This document shows, in pieces, positions 44,601-52,509 of a stretch of 64,000 bases of DNA. Source of the DNA: Bacteroidota bacterium (GTDB lineage Bacteria > Bacteroidota > Bacteroidia > Chitinophagales > Chitinophagaceae); assembly GCA_018266775.1 (NCBI GenBank), contig JAFDZS010000014.1, forward strand, positions 91,156-155,155. Reading direction: 5' to 3'. Made by a program: the position numbers and the translations under genes. Numbering within the stretch: the stretch's first letter is position 1; each line of letters starts with the position of its first letter. The notes beneath the pieces were generated by a model. The model had not been told where the DNA came from and did not search any database. It saw only the letters and a list, made by a program, of their open reading frames with translations.

Positions 44601-45302
44601 ACCGGTATTGATGCAGAGTAAAATATCATGTGCATTAAAATCAGTTTGATCCACATAATGGCTGTCGTTACTGGCAATAACTTTTACATTATATTTTTTG
44701 GCAAACTTCAGCAATACTGCATTTACTTTTTCCTGTTCAGGTATACCGTGGCGCTGCAGTTCAATATAATAGTCCTGCTGAAAAATATTGAGCCACCATT
44801 TAAATTCATTCTCACCTTCTGCTTCGCCTTTACGAATGATGGTTTGCGGCACCAAAGCACCCAGGCAACAGGTGGTGGCAATCAGGCCTTCATGGTATTT
44901 ATGAATGAGTTCTTTGTCAATACGGGGATATTTACTGTACATCCCTTCTATATATCCTAACGACGTCAACTTTACCAGGTTCTTATAACCTGTATCATTT
45001 TTGGCCAGCAAAATCTGGTGATGGCGGGGATCTTTTTCTTCTTTACTGAAATTTTTCCGGTGCCTGTCGGCTGTAATATAAAATTCACAGCCCACCACTG
45101 GTTTTACTTTCAGTGAACCATCATCGTTTTTATGATTGTAAGCTTCTTTTACAAATTCAAAAACGCCGAACATATTGCCATGATCGCTGATGGCCAATGC
45201 AGGCATACCATCGGCAATGGCTTTTTTGTACAGATTTTTAATAGATGCTGCACCATCGAGCAAAGAGTATTGTGTATGTACGTGTAAGTGGGAGAATTTC
45301 AT
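41682..45302 (-). CDS. dnaE: DNA polymerase III subunit alpha
   Basis: DnaE is the replicative polymerase subunit. The 1206-residue protein has an N-terminal PHP domain (HLHVHTQYSLLDGAASIK at 5-22), the polymerase core with the GPGRGSAAGSVVAY and MPDIDTDFDDEGRQRVIDYV blocks (about 375-435) that carry the catalytic aspartates, a helix-hairpin-helix region (GLKGVGEKAIEDI) and a C-terminal OB-fold (FRMAGLVIDAQHRLTKTGKN). It is a DnaE1-type enzyme without the exonuclease domain of PolC. The length is typical. The stop is convergent with the small barrel-like gene. Confidence 0.97.
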   Translation of the reverse strand: MKFSHLHVHTQYSLLDGAASIKNLYKKAIADGMPALAISDHGNMFGVFEFVKEAYNHKNDDGSLKVKPVVGCEFYITADRHRKNFSKEEKDPRHHQILLAKNDTGYKNLVKLTSLGYIEGMYSKYPRIDKELIHKYHEGLIATTCCLGALVPQTIIRKGEAEGENEFKWWLNIFQQDYYIELQRHGIPEQEKVNAVLLKFAKKYNVKVIASNDSHYVDQTDFNAHDILLCINTGEKQATPANREFSDDDVAIKNKRFGFPNDQFYFKKTNEMIKVFEDLPEAIDNTNEIVDKVSILDLKRDILLPNFVVPANFKSQDEYLESLTWAGAKDKYKILTPEAEERIKFELGVIRQMGFAGYFLIVSDFIRAGRDMGVFVGPGRGSAAGSVVAYCIGITNIDPIKYNLLFERFLNPDRKSMPDIDTDFDDEGRQRVIDYVVQKYGKNQVAQIITYGTMAAKMSIKDVARVMDLPLPDSNALAKLVPERPGISLKRLLHAPLNSKEAKDGEKSLEDKEGIVADDLENVKRLREVYNSQTLQGTVLHEAEILEGSVRNTGIHAAGIIIAPKDLTDLIPVATAKDSDLWVTQIEGGVIEEAGVIKMDFLGLKTLSIIKTALALIKQNHGVEIDIDYIPLDDEKTYQLYQRGDTNGTFQFESPGMQKYLRELKPDKFDDLIAMNALYRPGPMSYIPDYVDRKHGKKQVQYDLPDMEEHLKETYGITVYQEQVMLLSQKLAGFSKGDADVLRKAMGKKQIAVLNKMKAQFMSGATAKNHPADKLEKIWTDWEAFAQYAFNKSHSTCYAFVAYQTAYLKAHYPSEYMAAVLNHAGSIEKITFFMEECKRMGLKVLGPDINESQSGFAVNKKGEIRFGFSGLKGVGEKAIEDIIHERDKHGPFKNIFDLAKRCNQKSVNKKSMECLAYAGAFDCFTDFSRAQYFYQPPGDVTGLEKIIKFGQVFQSQSANTTNTLFGDLAMPEILPPKLPLCEPWPLVQQLDFEKDVTGMYISGHPLDNYKFELRHYNITPLADFVEFKNTVNSNPNPAKQFRMAGLVIDAQHRLTKTGKNFGILTIEDFSGKAEFMMWSEDYVKYQNYLEKGMIVLVEGGFRQRYNSNEYQFSLSKIHLLETVKTALTKQVIIDVQPQFINSDFINFIDQNIKANPGKTSIKFNVKDPRNNFKVGLYSLEKGFTMNDEMAVFLNNNIDVEVSVVTG

Positions 45303-45341
45303 ATTGTGCTTGTAACTGCAAATATCGTTTTTTAAGGGCGT

Positions 45342-45545
45342 TTAATCGGTTGAGTTTTTCCACAAGTACAGTGAAGCTCCAGTTTTAGTTAAGAAAGCTT
45401 CAAGGCTCAGGGGACAAGTATGTACAATGAAGCTCCAGCTTCGCTCCAGAATATTAAAGGTACAGGATGCAATAAACAAATGACAAGCATATATAGCAAA
45501 ACACTTCCCGCCATTCAACAACTGTCTTTCGTAACGGCAAGCCAA
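45342..45545. repeat. Probable dispersed repeat upstream of dnaE
   Basis: This gene-less stretch (gap 45303-45676) holds two copies of a TACAxTGAAGCTCCAG sequence (near 45367 and 45423), a small hairpin GAAGC / GCTTC at 45429-45442 and GGGGACAAGTA. A 67-codon minus-strand frame crosses it but has no protein family look. It resembles non-coding repeat DNA; I have no second copy in the window to prove dispersal. Confidence 0.45.
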
Positions 45546-45676
45546 GTGTACATTCTAAAATAATATGCTTCGCCCTTGTCCCTTATTCCTTATCTCATAT
45601 CTCTTACCCCAATATACCAGCAGCAGGGTATTGCCGTAGCCATCGATAAACTTACATTTACTAAAATAATTAATTT

Positions 45677-46222
45677 ATGAAACCAGTTTTGCTGTTCATT
45701 CAGTATATTCTTTTTGCTGCGTTGGCAATGGCGCAGCAAGCACCTGAAAAAATCAATGTAAAAATTAAAGAGGGAAAATTTACGATTAACAAATTTGCTG
45801 TTACCCCAAACTGGAGTGTGGCCGATGGCCAGGCAAACCTGGGCAAAGCAGAAAGGATAAGGCCAGGCTATAATGTTACCCATACCTACGATCAATTGGG
45901 AATTGTTTTATTTGAACGTGCACCTGATAAAAAAGCATCGGGAGAAATTTCAGAAATACAGTTTTATACCGGTCAGCCCGATTCCACCAATATAAGACCC
46001 ACTGGATTATTTACGGGGAAAATAAAAATTGAAAAACTCAGTATCAGTAATAATCTTACATACGAAGCGTTAAAAAAAGGGCTAAAAAAATATACTGAAA
46101 AAGACAGCTACATTGAACACAGCCACCGGCTTTCATACAACGGCCTGTACATCTATTTTCAGTTTGATGCTACAGAAACGCATTTGCTGAAAGTGAGTAT
46201 TGGTGTGGATAAGCTGCATTAA
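45677..46222 (+). CDS. Secreted protein of unknown function
   Basis: The 181-residue protein has a signal peptide (MKPVLLFIQYILFAALAMAQ, cleavage after residue 19-20), so it should reach the periplasm or beyond. The mature part has a GKFTINKFAVTPNWSVADGQ start and mixed alpha/beta structure; there are no cysteines, so no lipidation or disulfide. It seems to belong to a small Bacteroidota family of unknown role. It stands alone, with no tight partner gene. Confidence 0.7.
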   Translation: MKPVLLFIQYILFAALAMAQQAPEKINVKIKEGKFTINKFAVTPNWSVADGQANLGKAERIRPGYNVTHTYDQLGIVLFERAPDKKASGEISEIQFYTGQPDSTNIRPTGLFTGKIKIEKLSISNNLTYEALKKGLKKYTEKDSYIEHSHRLSYNGLYIYFQFDATETHLLKVSIGVDKLH

Positions 46223-46355
46223 AGCGTTGAATTCAATCAGCATCTGTTAATCATTTAACCATTACTGCAAGCCGCCTTTAACAAAACGAAAGGGCTTTGT
46301 TATACAATTATTTTACTGCCAATACGTTACATAGAATAAAAAGCACACCAAAAGC

Positions 46356-46386
46356 TTGCATTTACCGGCAATGGGCCGTACCTTTG
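46356..46386 (+). promoter_or_regulatory. Promoter with TTG and TACCTTTG elements, long leader
   Basis: TTG (46356-46358) and TACCTTTG (46379-46386) are 20 bases apart, matching the Bacteroidota -33/-7 pair. Transcription would start near 46393 and leave about 140 leader bases before the C40 peptidase ATG at 46535. The 312-bp gap 46223-46534 holds this promoter and the two ATCAGACGA repeats; I see no gene in it. Confidence 0.6.
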
Positions 46387-46436
46387 CCGGGCATTAGAAC
46401 AATTATTTTAGTAACCACAGTTTGTAGGACAAGGTT

Positions 46437-46483
46437 ATCAGACGAGAATAGAACGATAGTTTAACTCAAGGACGATCAGACGA
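46437..46483. repeat. Two ATCAGACGA direct repeats in the leader
   Basis: ATCAGACGA occurs at 46437-46445 and 46475-46483 in the leader of the C40 peptidase gene. It shares the TCAGACG word with the hairpins at 29.9, 51.0 and 52.4 kb, but is a weaker match. Confidence 0.4.
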
Positions 46484-46534
46484 CCAAAGAACACAAGATT
46501 AAGTTGTACATACGCTTAAACCCAAAGTTTACGT

Positions 46535-47233
46535 ATGAAAAATTTATTTTTTGTTTCTGTTGCAGTTGGCATCTTTTCAGGAACATCAATATCCGTTGAG
46601 GCACAAACCGCAGTTGATGCAGTAAAATTCAATGTACCTCAAAAGCGCTCCGTACAATTCATAGAAGGCATCGAAATTAAACGTGATGGAAAAACCACCG
46701 CCGATGCTGACGTATGGACTGCAAAGCCGGCACCTGCTGCAGCAGCAGTTACCACAAAAAAAGTTATCAAGGCAAATACAACTGAATCAACCATTGAAAC
46801 GTGTACAACACTGCAATTTAAATATGCGCAGATCATGGACGTTGAAGTGGAATTGCTTTCCAATACCAAATTGTTTGCTGTTATAGATGACTGGTGGGGC
46901 ACCCGCTATCACTACGGTGGCACCACCAAAAAAGGTATTGACTGCAGCGCATTTGCATTAACACTCATCAGTGCAGTATACAATATCAATCTTCCCCGCA
47001 CGGCAAGAGATCAGTATGATGCCTGTGAAAAGGTTGATTACAGCAATCTCCAGGAAGGAGACCTGGTGTTTTTTAATACCCGTGGCGGAGTAAGCCATGT
47101 AGGCGTTTATTTAACTAATGGGTATTTTGTACACAGCAGCGTGCATGGTGGAGTAACCATCAGCAGTCTTAGTGAAGATTATTACAACCGTAAATTTATT
47201 GGTGCCGGACGACCCGTTCAGCAAAAACAATGA
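46535..47233 (+). CDS. C40 family (NlpC/P60) cell-wall peptidase
   Basis: The 232-residue protein has a signal peptide (cleaved near VEAQ, residue 24), an unconserved linker to about residue 115, and an NlpC/P60 domain with catalytic Cys137 in GIDCSAFALTLI, His188 in GGVSHVGVYL and the usual RTARDQYDACEKV stretch between. Such enzymes cut the gamma-D-Glu-diaminopimelate bond of peptidoglycan stem peptides in the periplasm. It has its own promoter, an unusually long leader and a terminator, so it is monocistronic. The linker is Ala/Thr/Lys-rich and low in complexity. Confidence 0.92.
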   Translation: MKNLFFVSVAVGIFSGTSISVEAQTAVDAVKFNVPQKRSVQFIEGIEIKRDGKTTADADVWTAKPAPAAAAVTTKKVIKANTTESTIETCTTLQFKYAQIMDVEVELLSNTKLFAVIDDWWGTRYHYGGTTKKGIDCSAFALTLISAVYNINLPRTARDQYDACEKVDYSNLQEGDLVFFNTRGGVSHVGVYLTNGYFVHSSVHGGVTISSLSEDYYNRKFIGAGRPVQQKQ

Positions 47234-47259
47234 TAAAAACATTTGCTATGAAAATGAAG

Positions 47260-47287
47260 AGAGCGCCTGATGGCGCTCTTTTTATTT
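47260..47287 (+). terminator. Rho-independent terminator after C40 peptidase
   Basis: Hairpin AGAGCGCC / GGCGCTCT (loop TGAT) is followed by TTTTTATTT. Confidence 0.9.
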
Positions 47288-47331
47288 AAGAATTATTTTT
47301 GATGTGGAGATTAACTTTGTTATCTAAAATC

Positions 47332-47444
47332 AATGCTCAATTTTCAACTATCAATAATCAATGTTCAAGTTGTAAAATCTCTGTAAGTACCAAAGTGCTT
47401 CCTTAATTTGAGTATTGAGCATTGAACATTGATTATTGAGCATT
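47332..47444. repeat. Gene-less inverted-repeat element related to the 26.7-kb cassette
   Basis: TCAATAATCAATGTTCAA (47351-47368) and its perfect inverse TTGAACATTGATTATTGA (47422-47439) enclose 53 bases with no gene. The outer parts contain AATGCTCAATTTTCAA and TTGAGCATT words. The same words form the ends of the four-helix-bundle cassette at 26712-27213. Confidence 0.8.
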
Positions 47445-47464
47445 TGAGCAAATCATCACGCTTT

Positions 47465-49198
47465 CTACTCCACCTTTCTGCTCTTGATATAAAAGTTGCT
47501 ATTTACTACAAATGTTTTTCCATCAAACCAGTCAGCCAACTGTAGCGTTTGCCATTTAGCGGTAGGTTTGATCCATTGTTCGCTCTTATCTTCTTTGCCA
47601 AAAGAAACTTTCAGGGGCAAATTAAAACCAGCCACGCAACTGTCATAACGGAAGGAAACTTTCCAGCCGTCAATTTTATATTCCAGCACAGGTATTTGCG
47701 TGGTACGCAAATACTGGTCGAACACTTTACTGAAATTGAAATGCGCCTGTTTGCTAATGTAGGCTTCCACTTCTTTACTCGTTACTGTTTTGTGGTAAAA
47801 AGTGCTGTTTAATCCCCGTAAAATCTGGCGGAAGCTTTCATCATTATCAATTACCTGGCGAATGGTGTGCAGCATATTGCCGCCTTTATAATACATATCG
47901 CCGCTGCCTTCCTGGTTTACATTGTAAGGACCAATGATGGGCATGTCGTTACTGATGAGTCTTCTTGTTCCCTGTACATACGCATTGCCGGCTTCTTTAC
48001 CATACCAGTAATCGGTAAATAAAGTTTCGCTGTAGTTGGTAAAACCTTCATGTATCCACATATCGGCAATATCTTTACTGGTAATGTTATTGGCAAACCA
48101 TTCATGGCCGCTTTCATGCACAATAATAAAATCCCATTTCAATCCCCAGCCGGTACCGCTTAAATCGCGGCCGGCATATCCATTACGGTAGCCGTTACCG
48201 TAAGCCGTGGCACTCTGGTGTTCCATGCCCAGATGTGGCGCTTCCACCAACTTATATCCATCAGCAGCAAAAGGATAGGGGCCAAACCAGTATTCAAAAG
48301 CTTTCATCATACGGGGGGCATCTTTAAACTGTTCTTTGGCTTTATCTAAATTGTAATCCAACACCCAGTAATCCATATCCACATCACCTTTTTCTCCTTT
48401 GCACACTTCTCCAAAATGCACGTATTTACCAATATAGGGAATGATGCAGTAGTTATTGATCGGTTCCACAACAGCCCAGTCATAAGTTGCAGTGCCATCG
48501 CCATTTACCGTTTTACCACGGAAGCGGCCATTGCCCACGCACATTAAACTGTCAGGGCAAGTGATGTGCATTTCAGCGCTGTCGGGCTCATCGGCCTGGT
48601 GATCTTTGCAGGGATACCAAACGCTGGCGCCCAATCCCTGGCAGGCAATACTCACCCAGGGGCTGCCGTCTTTGCTTTTCTTCCAGATCAATCCACCGTC
48701 CCATGGTGGGCGGCGGGCAATGCGGGGTTTGCCGTGGTAAAATACACTGACAATATTATGATCATCTCCATTTTTGATGTGCTCGTTACTGAAATCAATA
48801 AAGTAAGCGTTACCATCTTTGGTGAATGGCATCTTTTTATAGCCATACACAACACCTGTATTTGTTGTGCTTTGAAAAATATTCTTGGTTGAAATATAAA
48901 TACTGTCTAATATCATTGGCTCCTGCAGATCAATCTGCATGAGTTTGCCTTTTTTGAGTGGCTTAAAACTAATCACATTAATTCCGCTGATGGTACTGTC
49001 AGCAATATTAAACGTTACATGCAAATCATATTTCAATACATCCCACCAGTCTCTCGATGGACCATAAGTACCCCGCAAAGTATCCGCATGTGTAAAGGGA
49101 TGCGCCGGTTTGAGCGGTTGTGCATAGGAATGAATAAAGGATAATGAGGTAATGAATAAGGTGAAAACAAATGGTGTGATTTTTTTTATGTGCCGCAT
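47465..49198 (-). CDS. M1 family zinc aminopeptidase
   Basis: The protein resembles M1 aminopeptidases, which remove N-terminal residues. I chose the Met at 49198 (MRHIKKITPFVFTLFITSL), as it begins a signal peptide ending near HSYAQ; the product is then 577 residues and periplasmic or surface-exposed. Visible: the substrate-binding GMEHQS (a GxMEN variant), the zinc site HESGHEWFANN with the third ligand Glu in WIHEGFTNYSE, and the catalytic Tyr region MYYKGGNML. It is divergent from the solute-binding lipoprotein gene, with 52 bases between starts, suggesting shared control and possibly linked peptide use. Confidence 0.92.
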   Translation of the reverse strand: MRHIKKITPFVFTLFITSLSFIHSYAQPLKPAHPFTHADTLRGTYGPSRDWWDVLKYDLHVTFNIADSTISGINVISFKPLKKGKLMQIDLQEPMILDSIYISTKNIFQSTTNTGVVYGYKKMPFTKDGNAYFIDFSNEHIKNGDDHNIVSVFYHGKPRIARRPPWDGGLIWKKSKDGSPWVSIACQGLGASVWYPCKDHQADEPDSAEMHITCPDSLMCVGNGRFRGKTVNGDGTATYDWAVVEPINNYCIIPYIGKYVHFGEVCKGEKGDVDMDYWVLDYNLDKAKEQFKDAPRMMKAFEYWFGPYPFAADGYKLVEAPHLGMEHQSATAYGNGYRNGYAGRDLSGTGWGLKWDFIIVHESGHEWFANNITSKDIADMWIHEGFTNYSETLFTDYWYGKEAGNAYVQGTRRLISNDMPIIGPYNVNQEGSGDMYYKGGNMLHTIRQVIDNDESFRQILRGLNSTFYHKTVTSKEVEAYISKQAHFNFSKVFDQYLRTTQIPVLEYKIDGWKVSFRYDSCVAGFNLPLKVSFGKEDKSEQWIKPTAKWQTLQLADWFDGKTFVVNSNFYIKSRKVE

Positions 49199-49250
49199 CT
49201 TGAACAGGTTTGTTATTGATTGCCTAAATTTATGACGAATATATTGAACT

Positions 49251-50933
49251 ATGCCTTTAAAATTCCACCGCTCATCATACATCATTTCAACAGGAAAGAG
49301 AGGAATTGGCTCCATTATTCATTATTCATTATCCATTATCACATTATCCATTATTTTATTCTCCTGCACTACACACCAGCACCCCGGCAAACACATTTTT
49401 CATTATAACGAAAGCAGCGGACTGGCTTCACTTGATCCCGCCTTTGCTAAAAACAAACAGGTGATGTGGGCGGTTCACCAGTTGTACAATACTTTGGTTG
49501 AAATTGATGACCACATGCAATTAGCTCCATCGCTGGCCAAAAGCTGGACGGTTGCTCCCGATAACCTAACCTTTACTTTTTACCTGCGCAACGATGTTTA
49601 TTTTACAAACGACGCCTGTTTTAGTGGTGGCCTTGGCCGCAAACTCACGGCTGGTGATGTGGAATACAGTTTTAAAAGGATCATGGATAAAAATACTGCC
49701 AGCCCTGGCGCATGGATTTTTAATAACCGTGTGGATAGTGTAAATGGTTTTAAAGCCATCAACGATACTACTTTCCAGTTAAAGTTGCTGCATCCTTTTC
49801 AATCCATGCTGGGCATACTCAGTATGCAGTATTGTTCTATTGTACCACATGAAGCGGTGGAGCAATATGGCAACGATTTCAGAAGGCATCCTGTAGGCAG
49901 CGGGCCTTTTCAATTTGTTGCCTGGGAAGAAGGGCAGGCACTGGTGCTGAAAAAAAATGCGGAATATTTTGAGAAAGACAGTGCCGGTAACCGCTTGCCT
50001 TATATCGATGGTATAAAAGTGTCTTTCTACGACAGTAAAGCAACAGAGTTTTTAGAGTTTCAACAGAACCGGCTGGATTTTATTGATGATATCGATCCTT
50101 CCTTTAAAGATGAAATACTTACTAAAACGGGTACACTAAAAAAAGCCTGGGCAGGTAAAATCATCTTACAAAAACAACCTTACCTGAATATTGAATACCT
50201 GGGCATATTGGTAGACAGCAGTAACAGCCTGGTGAAGCAATCGCCGCTGCGTTTGCAAAAAATACGGCAGGCCATTAATTATGGGTTCGACAGAAGGAAG
50301 ATGATGCTGTACCTGCGCAACAGCATTGGCATACCGGCAGAAAGCGGTTTTGTTCCCTGCGGTTTACCATCATTTGATTCTGTGTTGGTAAAAGGCTATA
50401 ACTACAATCCTGCCAAAGCCCGTCAGTTATTGATTGACGCTGGTTTTCCCGGTGGCAAAGGAATGCCGGCGATACATTTACTTACTATTCCGATCTATGG
50501 TGATCTCGGTTCTTATATTGCCAATGAACTGCGGCAGATCGGCATTAATATAGAAGTGGAAGTGGTGCAAAAAAGTTTATTGATGGAACAAACCTCCAAA
50601 TCGCAGGCGCCATTTTTCCGCGGCAGCTGGATTGCTGATTATCCCGATGCAGAAAATTATTTGAGTGTGTTTTACAGTAAGAATCCTGCGCCCCCTAATT
50701 ACACCCGGTACAAAAATCCTGCTTTTGATGAGTTGTATGAAGATGCACTGGCAGAAAAAAATGACAGTTTGCGTTATGTGTTGTACAGAAAAATGGATCA
50801 ATTGGTGATGAATGATGCGCCGGTGGTACCACTTTGGTATGATATGGCCATACACCTGGTGCATACCAATATCAAAAACTTTACTGCCAACAGTTTAAAT
50901 TTGCTGGAGCTGCGGTGGACGAAGATGGAGTAA
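49251..50933 (+). CDS. Peptide-type ABC solute-binding lipoprotein (family 5), orphan
   Basis: The 560-residue protein matches SBP_bac_5 proteins, which capture oligopeptides, nickel or other ligands for ABC importers. It has a lipobox (ILFSC, Cys39) and family blocks SLDPAFAKNKQVMWAVHQLYN, TAGDVEYSFKRIMDK, HPVGSGPFQFVAWEEG and the C-terminal MNDAPVVPLWYD. No permease or ATPase genes are nearby, so it is an orphan. The start and hydrophobic signal are encoded by a run of ATTATTCATT / TTATCCATT repeats (49313-49360), so the true N-terminus is not fully certain. It is divergent from the M1 peptidase gene. Confidence 0.88.
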   Translation: MPLKFHRSSYIISTGKRGIGSIIHYSLSIITLSIILFSCTTHQHPGKHIFHYNESSGLASLDPAFAKNKQVMWAVHQLYNTLVEIDDHMQLAPSLAKSWTVAPDNLTFTFYLRNDVYFTNDACFSGGLGRKLTAGDVEYSFKRIMDKNTASPGAWIFNNRVDSVNGFKAINDTTFQLKLLHPFQSMLGILSMQYCSIVPHEAVEQYGNDFRRHPVGSGPFQFVAWEEGQALVLKKNAEYFEKDSAGNRLPYIDGIKVSFYDSKATEFLEFQQNRLDFIDDIDPSFKDEILTKTGTLKKAWAGKIILQKQPYLNIEYLGILVDSSNSLVKQSPLRLQKIRQAINYGFDRRKMMLYLRNSIGIPAESGFVPCGLPSFDSVLVKGYNYNPAKARQLLIDAGFPGGKGMPAIHLLTIPIYGDLGSYIANELRQIGINIEVEVVQKSLLMEQTSKSQAPFFRGSWIADYPDAENYLSVFYSKNPAPPNYTRYKNPAFDELYEDALAEKNDSLRYVLYRKMDQLVMNDAPVVPLWYDMAIHLVHTNIKNFTANSLNLLELRWTKME

Positions 50934-50993
50934 GAAGCATTATTGAATACCTGGAACACGAATTAAATCGGATTACACGAATTTGTGCTTTAT

Positions 50994-51052
50994 GGTCGGG
51001 GTGTTGCCGGCGAATAGAATGCGCTATATGGTCTGACGGCCACGTCTGACCA
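50994..51052. repeat. Composite dispersed repeat: GGTCGGG motif plus GTCTGACG hairpin
   Basis: GGTCGGGGTGTTGCCGGCG (50994-51012) is followed by a hairpin TGGTCTGACG / CGTCTGACCA (51029-51052) with one internal T-T mismatch. The hairpin keeps the same mismatch position as the units at 29.9 and 52.4 kb. It lies between the solute-binding gene and the 207-residue gene. Confidence 0.7.
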
Positions 51053-51144
51053 CGAATAAAAGTTGTTGCCCAAGAAGGCACAAAGTAACAGGCATTTTTT
51101 AATTGGTCCGATGTAGCTAACCGACCGGAACATAACCATACATT

Positions 51145-51768
51145 ATGCTCACCATAAGAATACTTCTTTTTGCTGCATTACTCATCACTTCAGTGTTAAT
51201 GTGGAAAAAGCCGGCAATAAAATTGATTCGGCCACTGCTGACGTACTTGCATTTATTATTCTTCCTGCTTACTCTGGCTGCAGTTATTCTATTGATGAAT
51301 GGATATAAATTTGCGGGAGCGTATACCAACACGTTCTTTGCAGTATCGTTTCTTGTTACCAGTATTCTGTTATTCGGCTGTACCAAAAATATTTTCCTGA
51401 GGTTTTATTCTGGTCTTTTTGTTCTGCTTTCAATTTTGTTTGAATTGTTGTTATTCTTTACACCCAATGCATTGTTGCTTCCATTTATCTTAGCAGGATT
51501 GCTATTTCAGTCTCCAAAGTATGTTGTTGCAGTGAATGCAAATTCACAAGTGGAAGTATATGACCAATTTTTGGGGCCGCCACCTGTTTTTCTTTCGGAA
51601 AATAAAATTGGTTTATTTAAGAAGCTATATGTACTAAAGCCAACTTCAGCAGATTTTTATACTGGTGATTCATTGAAAATTATTGATGGCAATGATACAG
51701 ACCATATTGTTTGTTGTGTGTATCATGGAGATGATTCATGTAAATTGGATACCCTCATAAAAAGATAA
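51145..51768 (+). CDS. Membrane protein of unknown function
   Basis: The 207-residue protein has about four to five hydrophobic helices in its first 125 residues (for example LLFAALLITSVLMW and LIRPLLTYLHLLFFLLTLAA), then a soluble C-terminal part of about 80 residues (VAVNANSQVEVYDQFLG, CCVYHGDDSC). No family motif is recognised. It is followed after 60 bases by a small lipoprotein gene, and both may be one transcript. Confidence 0.7.
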   Translation: MLTIRILLFAALLITSVLMWKKPAIKLIRPLLTYLHLLFFLLTLAAVILLMNGYKFAGAYTNTFFAVSFLVTSILLFGCTKNIFLRFYSGLFVLLSILFELLLFFTPNALLLPFILAGLLFQSPKYVVAVNANSQVEVYDQFLGPPPVFLSENKIGLFKKLYVLKPTSADFYTGDSLKIIDGNDTDHIVCCVYHGDDSCKLDTLIKR

Positions 51769-51828
51769 ATCAGTCAAGCAATCTTACAGTAATTGAACAG
51801 GCCGAAGCTGAAAAAATGACTTAATAAA

Positions 51829-52245
51829 ATGTTTTCTATGAATCGAATTGCCTTTATCTTATCAGTGGTTTTGTTGTATTCCTGTATCGAACAAAATCAA
51901 ACTCCAGAATGGGTTGAACCCTGGCATCGGCATGAAAAAGATTTTAAAACGGTGGTACGGCTGATGAAAGCAAATCAATTGCAACTGAATAAATCGGGTG
52001 TGGCGTACATCATTCCAGACAGTATTCATTTGCAGGATCCCTGCGAACAAATGGTATATAAATTAGAAGACTATTCGCGTGATACCGCCTGCTCTTATTT
52101 ATTTTACCTCTCTAAAGAATCACGCATTAACCGCAGGAATCCATTATTGGTGTACACTGAAAATGCTGCCCGGAAAAGCATTTATGTGCAGAACCAGGCC
52201 AATGTTATACAACTGGAAGAAGGGTGGTATTTTCTGTATAATTGA
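51829..52245 (+). CDS. Small lipoprotein of unknown function
   Basis: The 138-residue protein has a lipoprotein signal with lipid Cys19 (VVLLYSCIEQ). A second ATG three codons in gives an equally good signal and cannot be excluded as the start. The mature part starts with TPEWVEPWHRHEKDFKTVVR and has no recognised family. It follows the 207-residue membrane protein. Confidence 0.7.
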   Translation: MFSMNRIAFILSVVLLYSCIEQNQTPEWVEPWHRHEKDFKTVVRLMKANQLQLNKSGVAYIIPDSIHLQDPCEQMVYKLEDYSRDTACSYLFYLSKESRINRRNPLLVYTENAARKSIYVQNQANVIQLEEGWYFLYN

Positions 52246-52277
52246 TCATGCCATTGTTGCTGATACATAACCCCAAT

Positions 52278-52309
52278 AAAAAAAGGGAGGCCATTCCTGC
52301 TTCTCCCTT
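52278..52309 (-). terminator. Hairpin with minus-strand T run
   Basis: AAGGGAG / CTCCCTT (52283-52289 and 52303-52309) is followed on the minus strand by seven T residues. It could end a transcript from msrA, although the gap from that stop (200 bp) is long, or also serve the plus-strand lipoprotein gene. Confidence 0.45.
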
Positions 52310-52347
52310 CAGCTTCACCTTAATGAAGCTTTCCTTAATTGCTCTTT

Positions 52348-52484
52348 ATGGTCAGATGTTGACGTCAGACCATGTGTTCAGTTGGGGTGCTGCCAGTGAC
52401 CTGACCATAATGTGAATTTCTAATTTCCTTTTTTACTTTCAATGTAAAGATTCTTTTCATGGTCAGACGTGGACGTCAGACCAT
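52348..52484. repeat. Two GTCAGACG-type hairpins and a GTTGGGG motif
   Basis: ATGGTCAGATG...CGTCAGACCAT (52348-52373) and ATGGTCAGACGTGGACGTCA followed by GACCAT (52459-52484) are near-palindromes with one A-A mismatch each. GTTGGGGTGCTGCCAGTGAC, then CTGACCATAA (52381-52410), lies between and resembles the motifs at 29823 and 50994. They fill the gap between the lipoprotein gene and msrA. Confidence 0.75.
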
Positions 52485-52509
52485 GTGAAGTCTTCGTAAA
52501 TCCAACATC

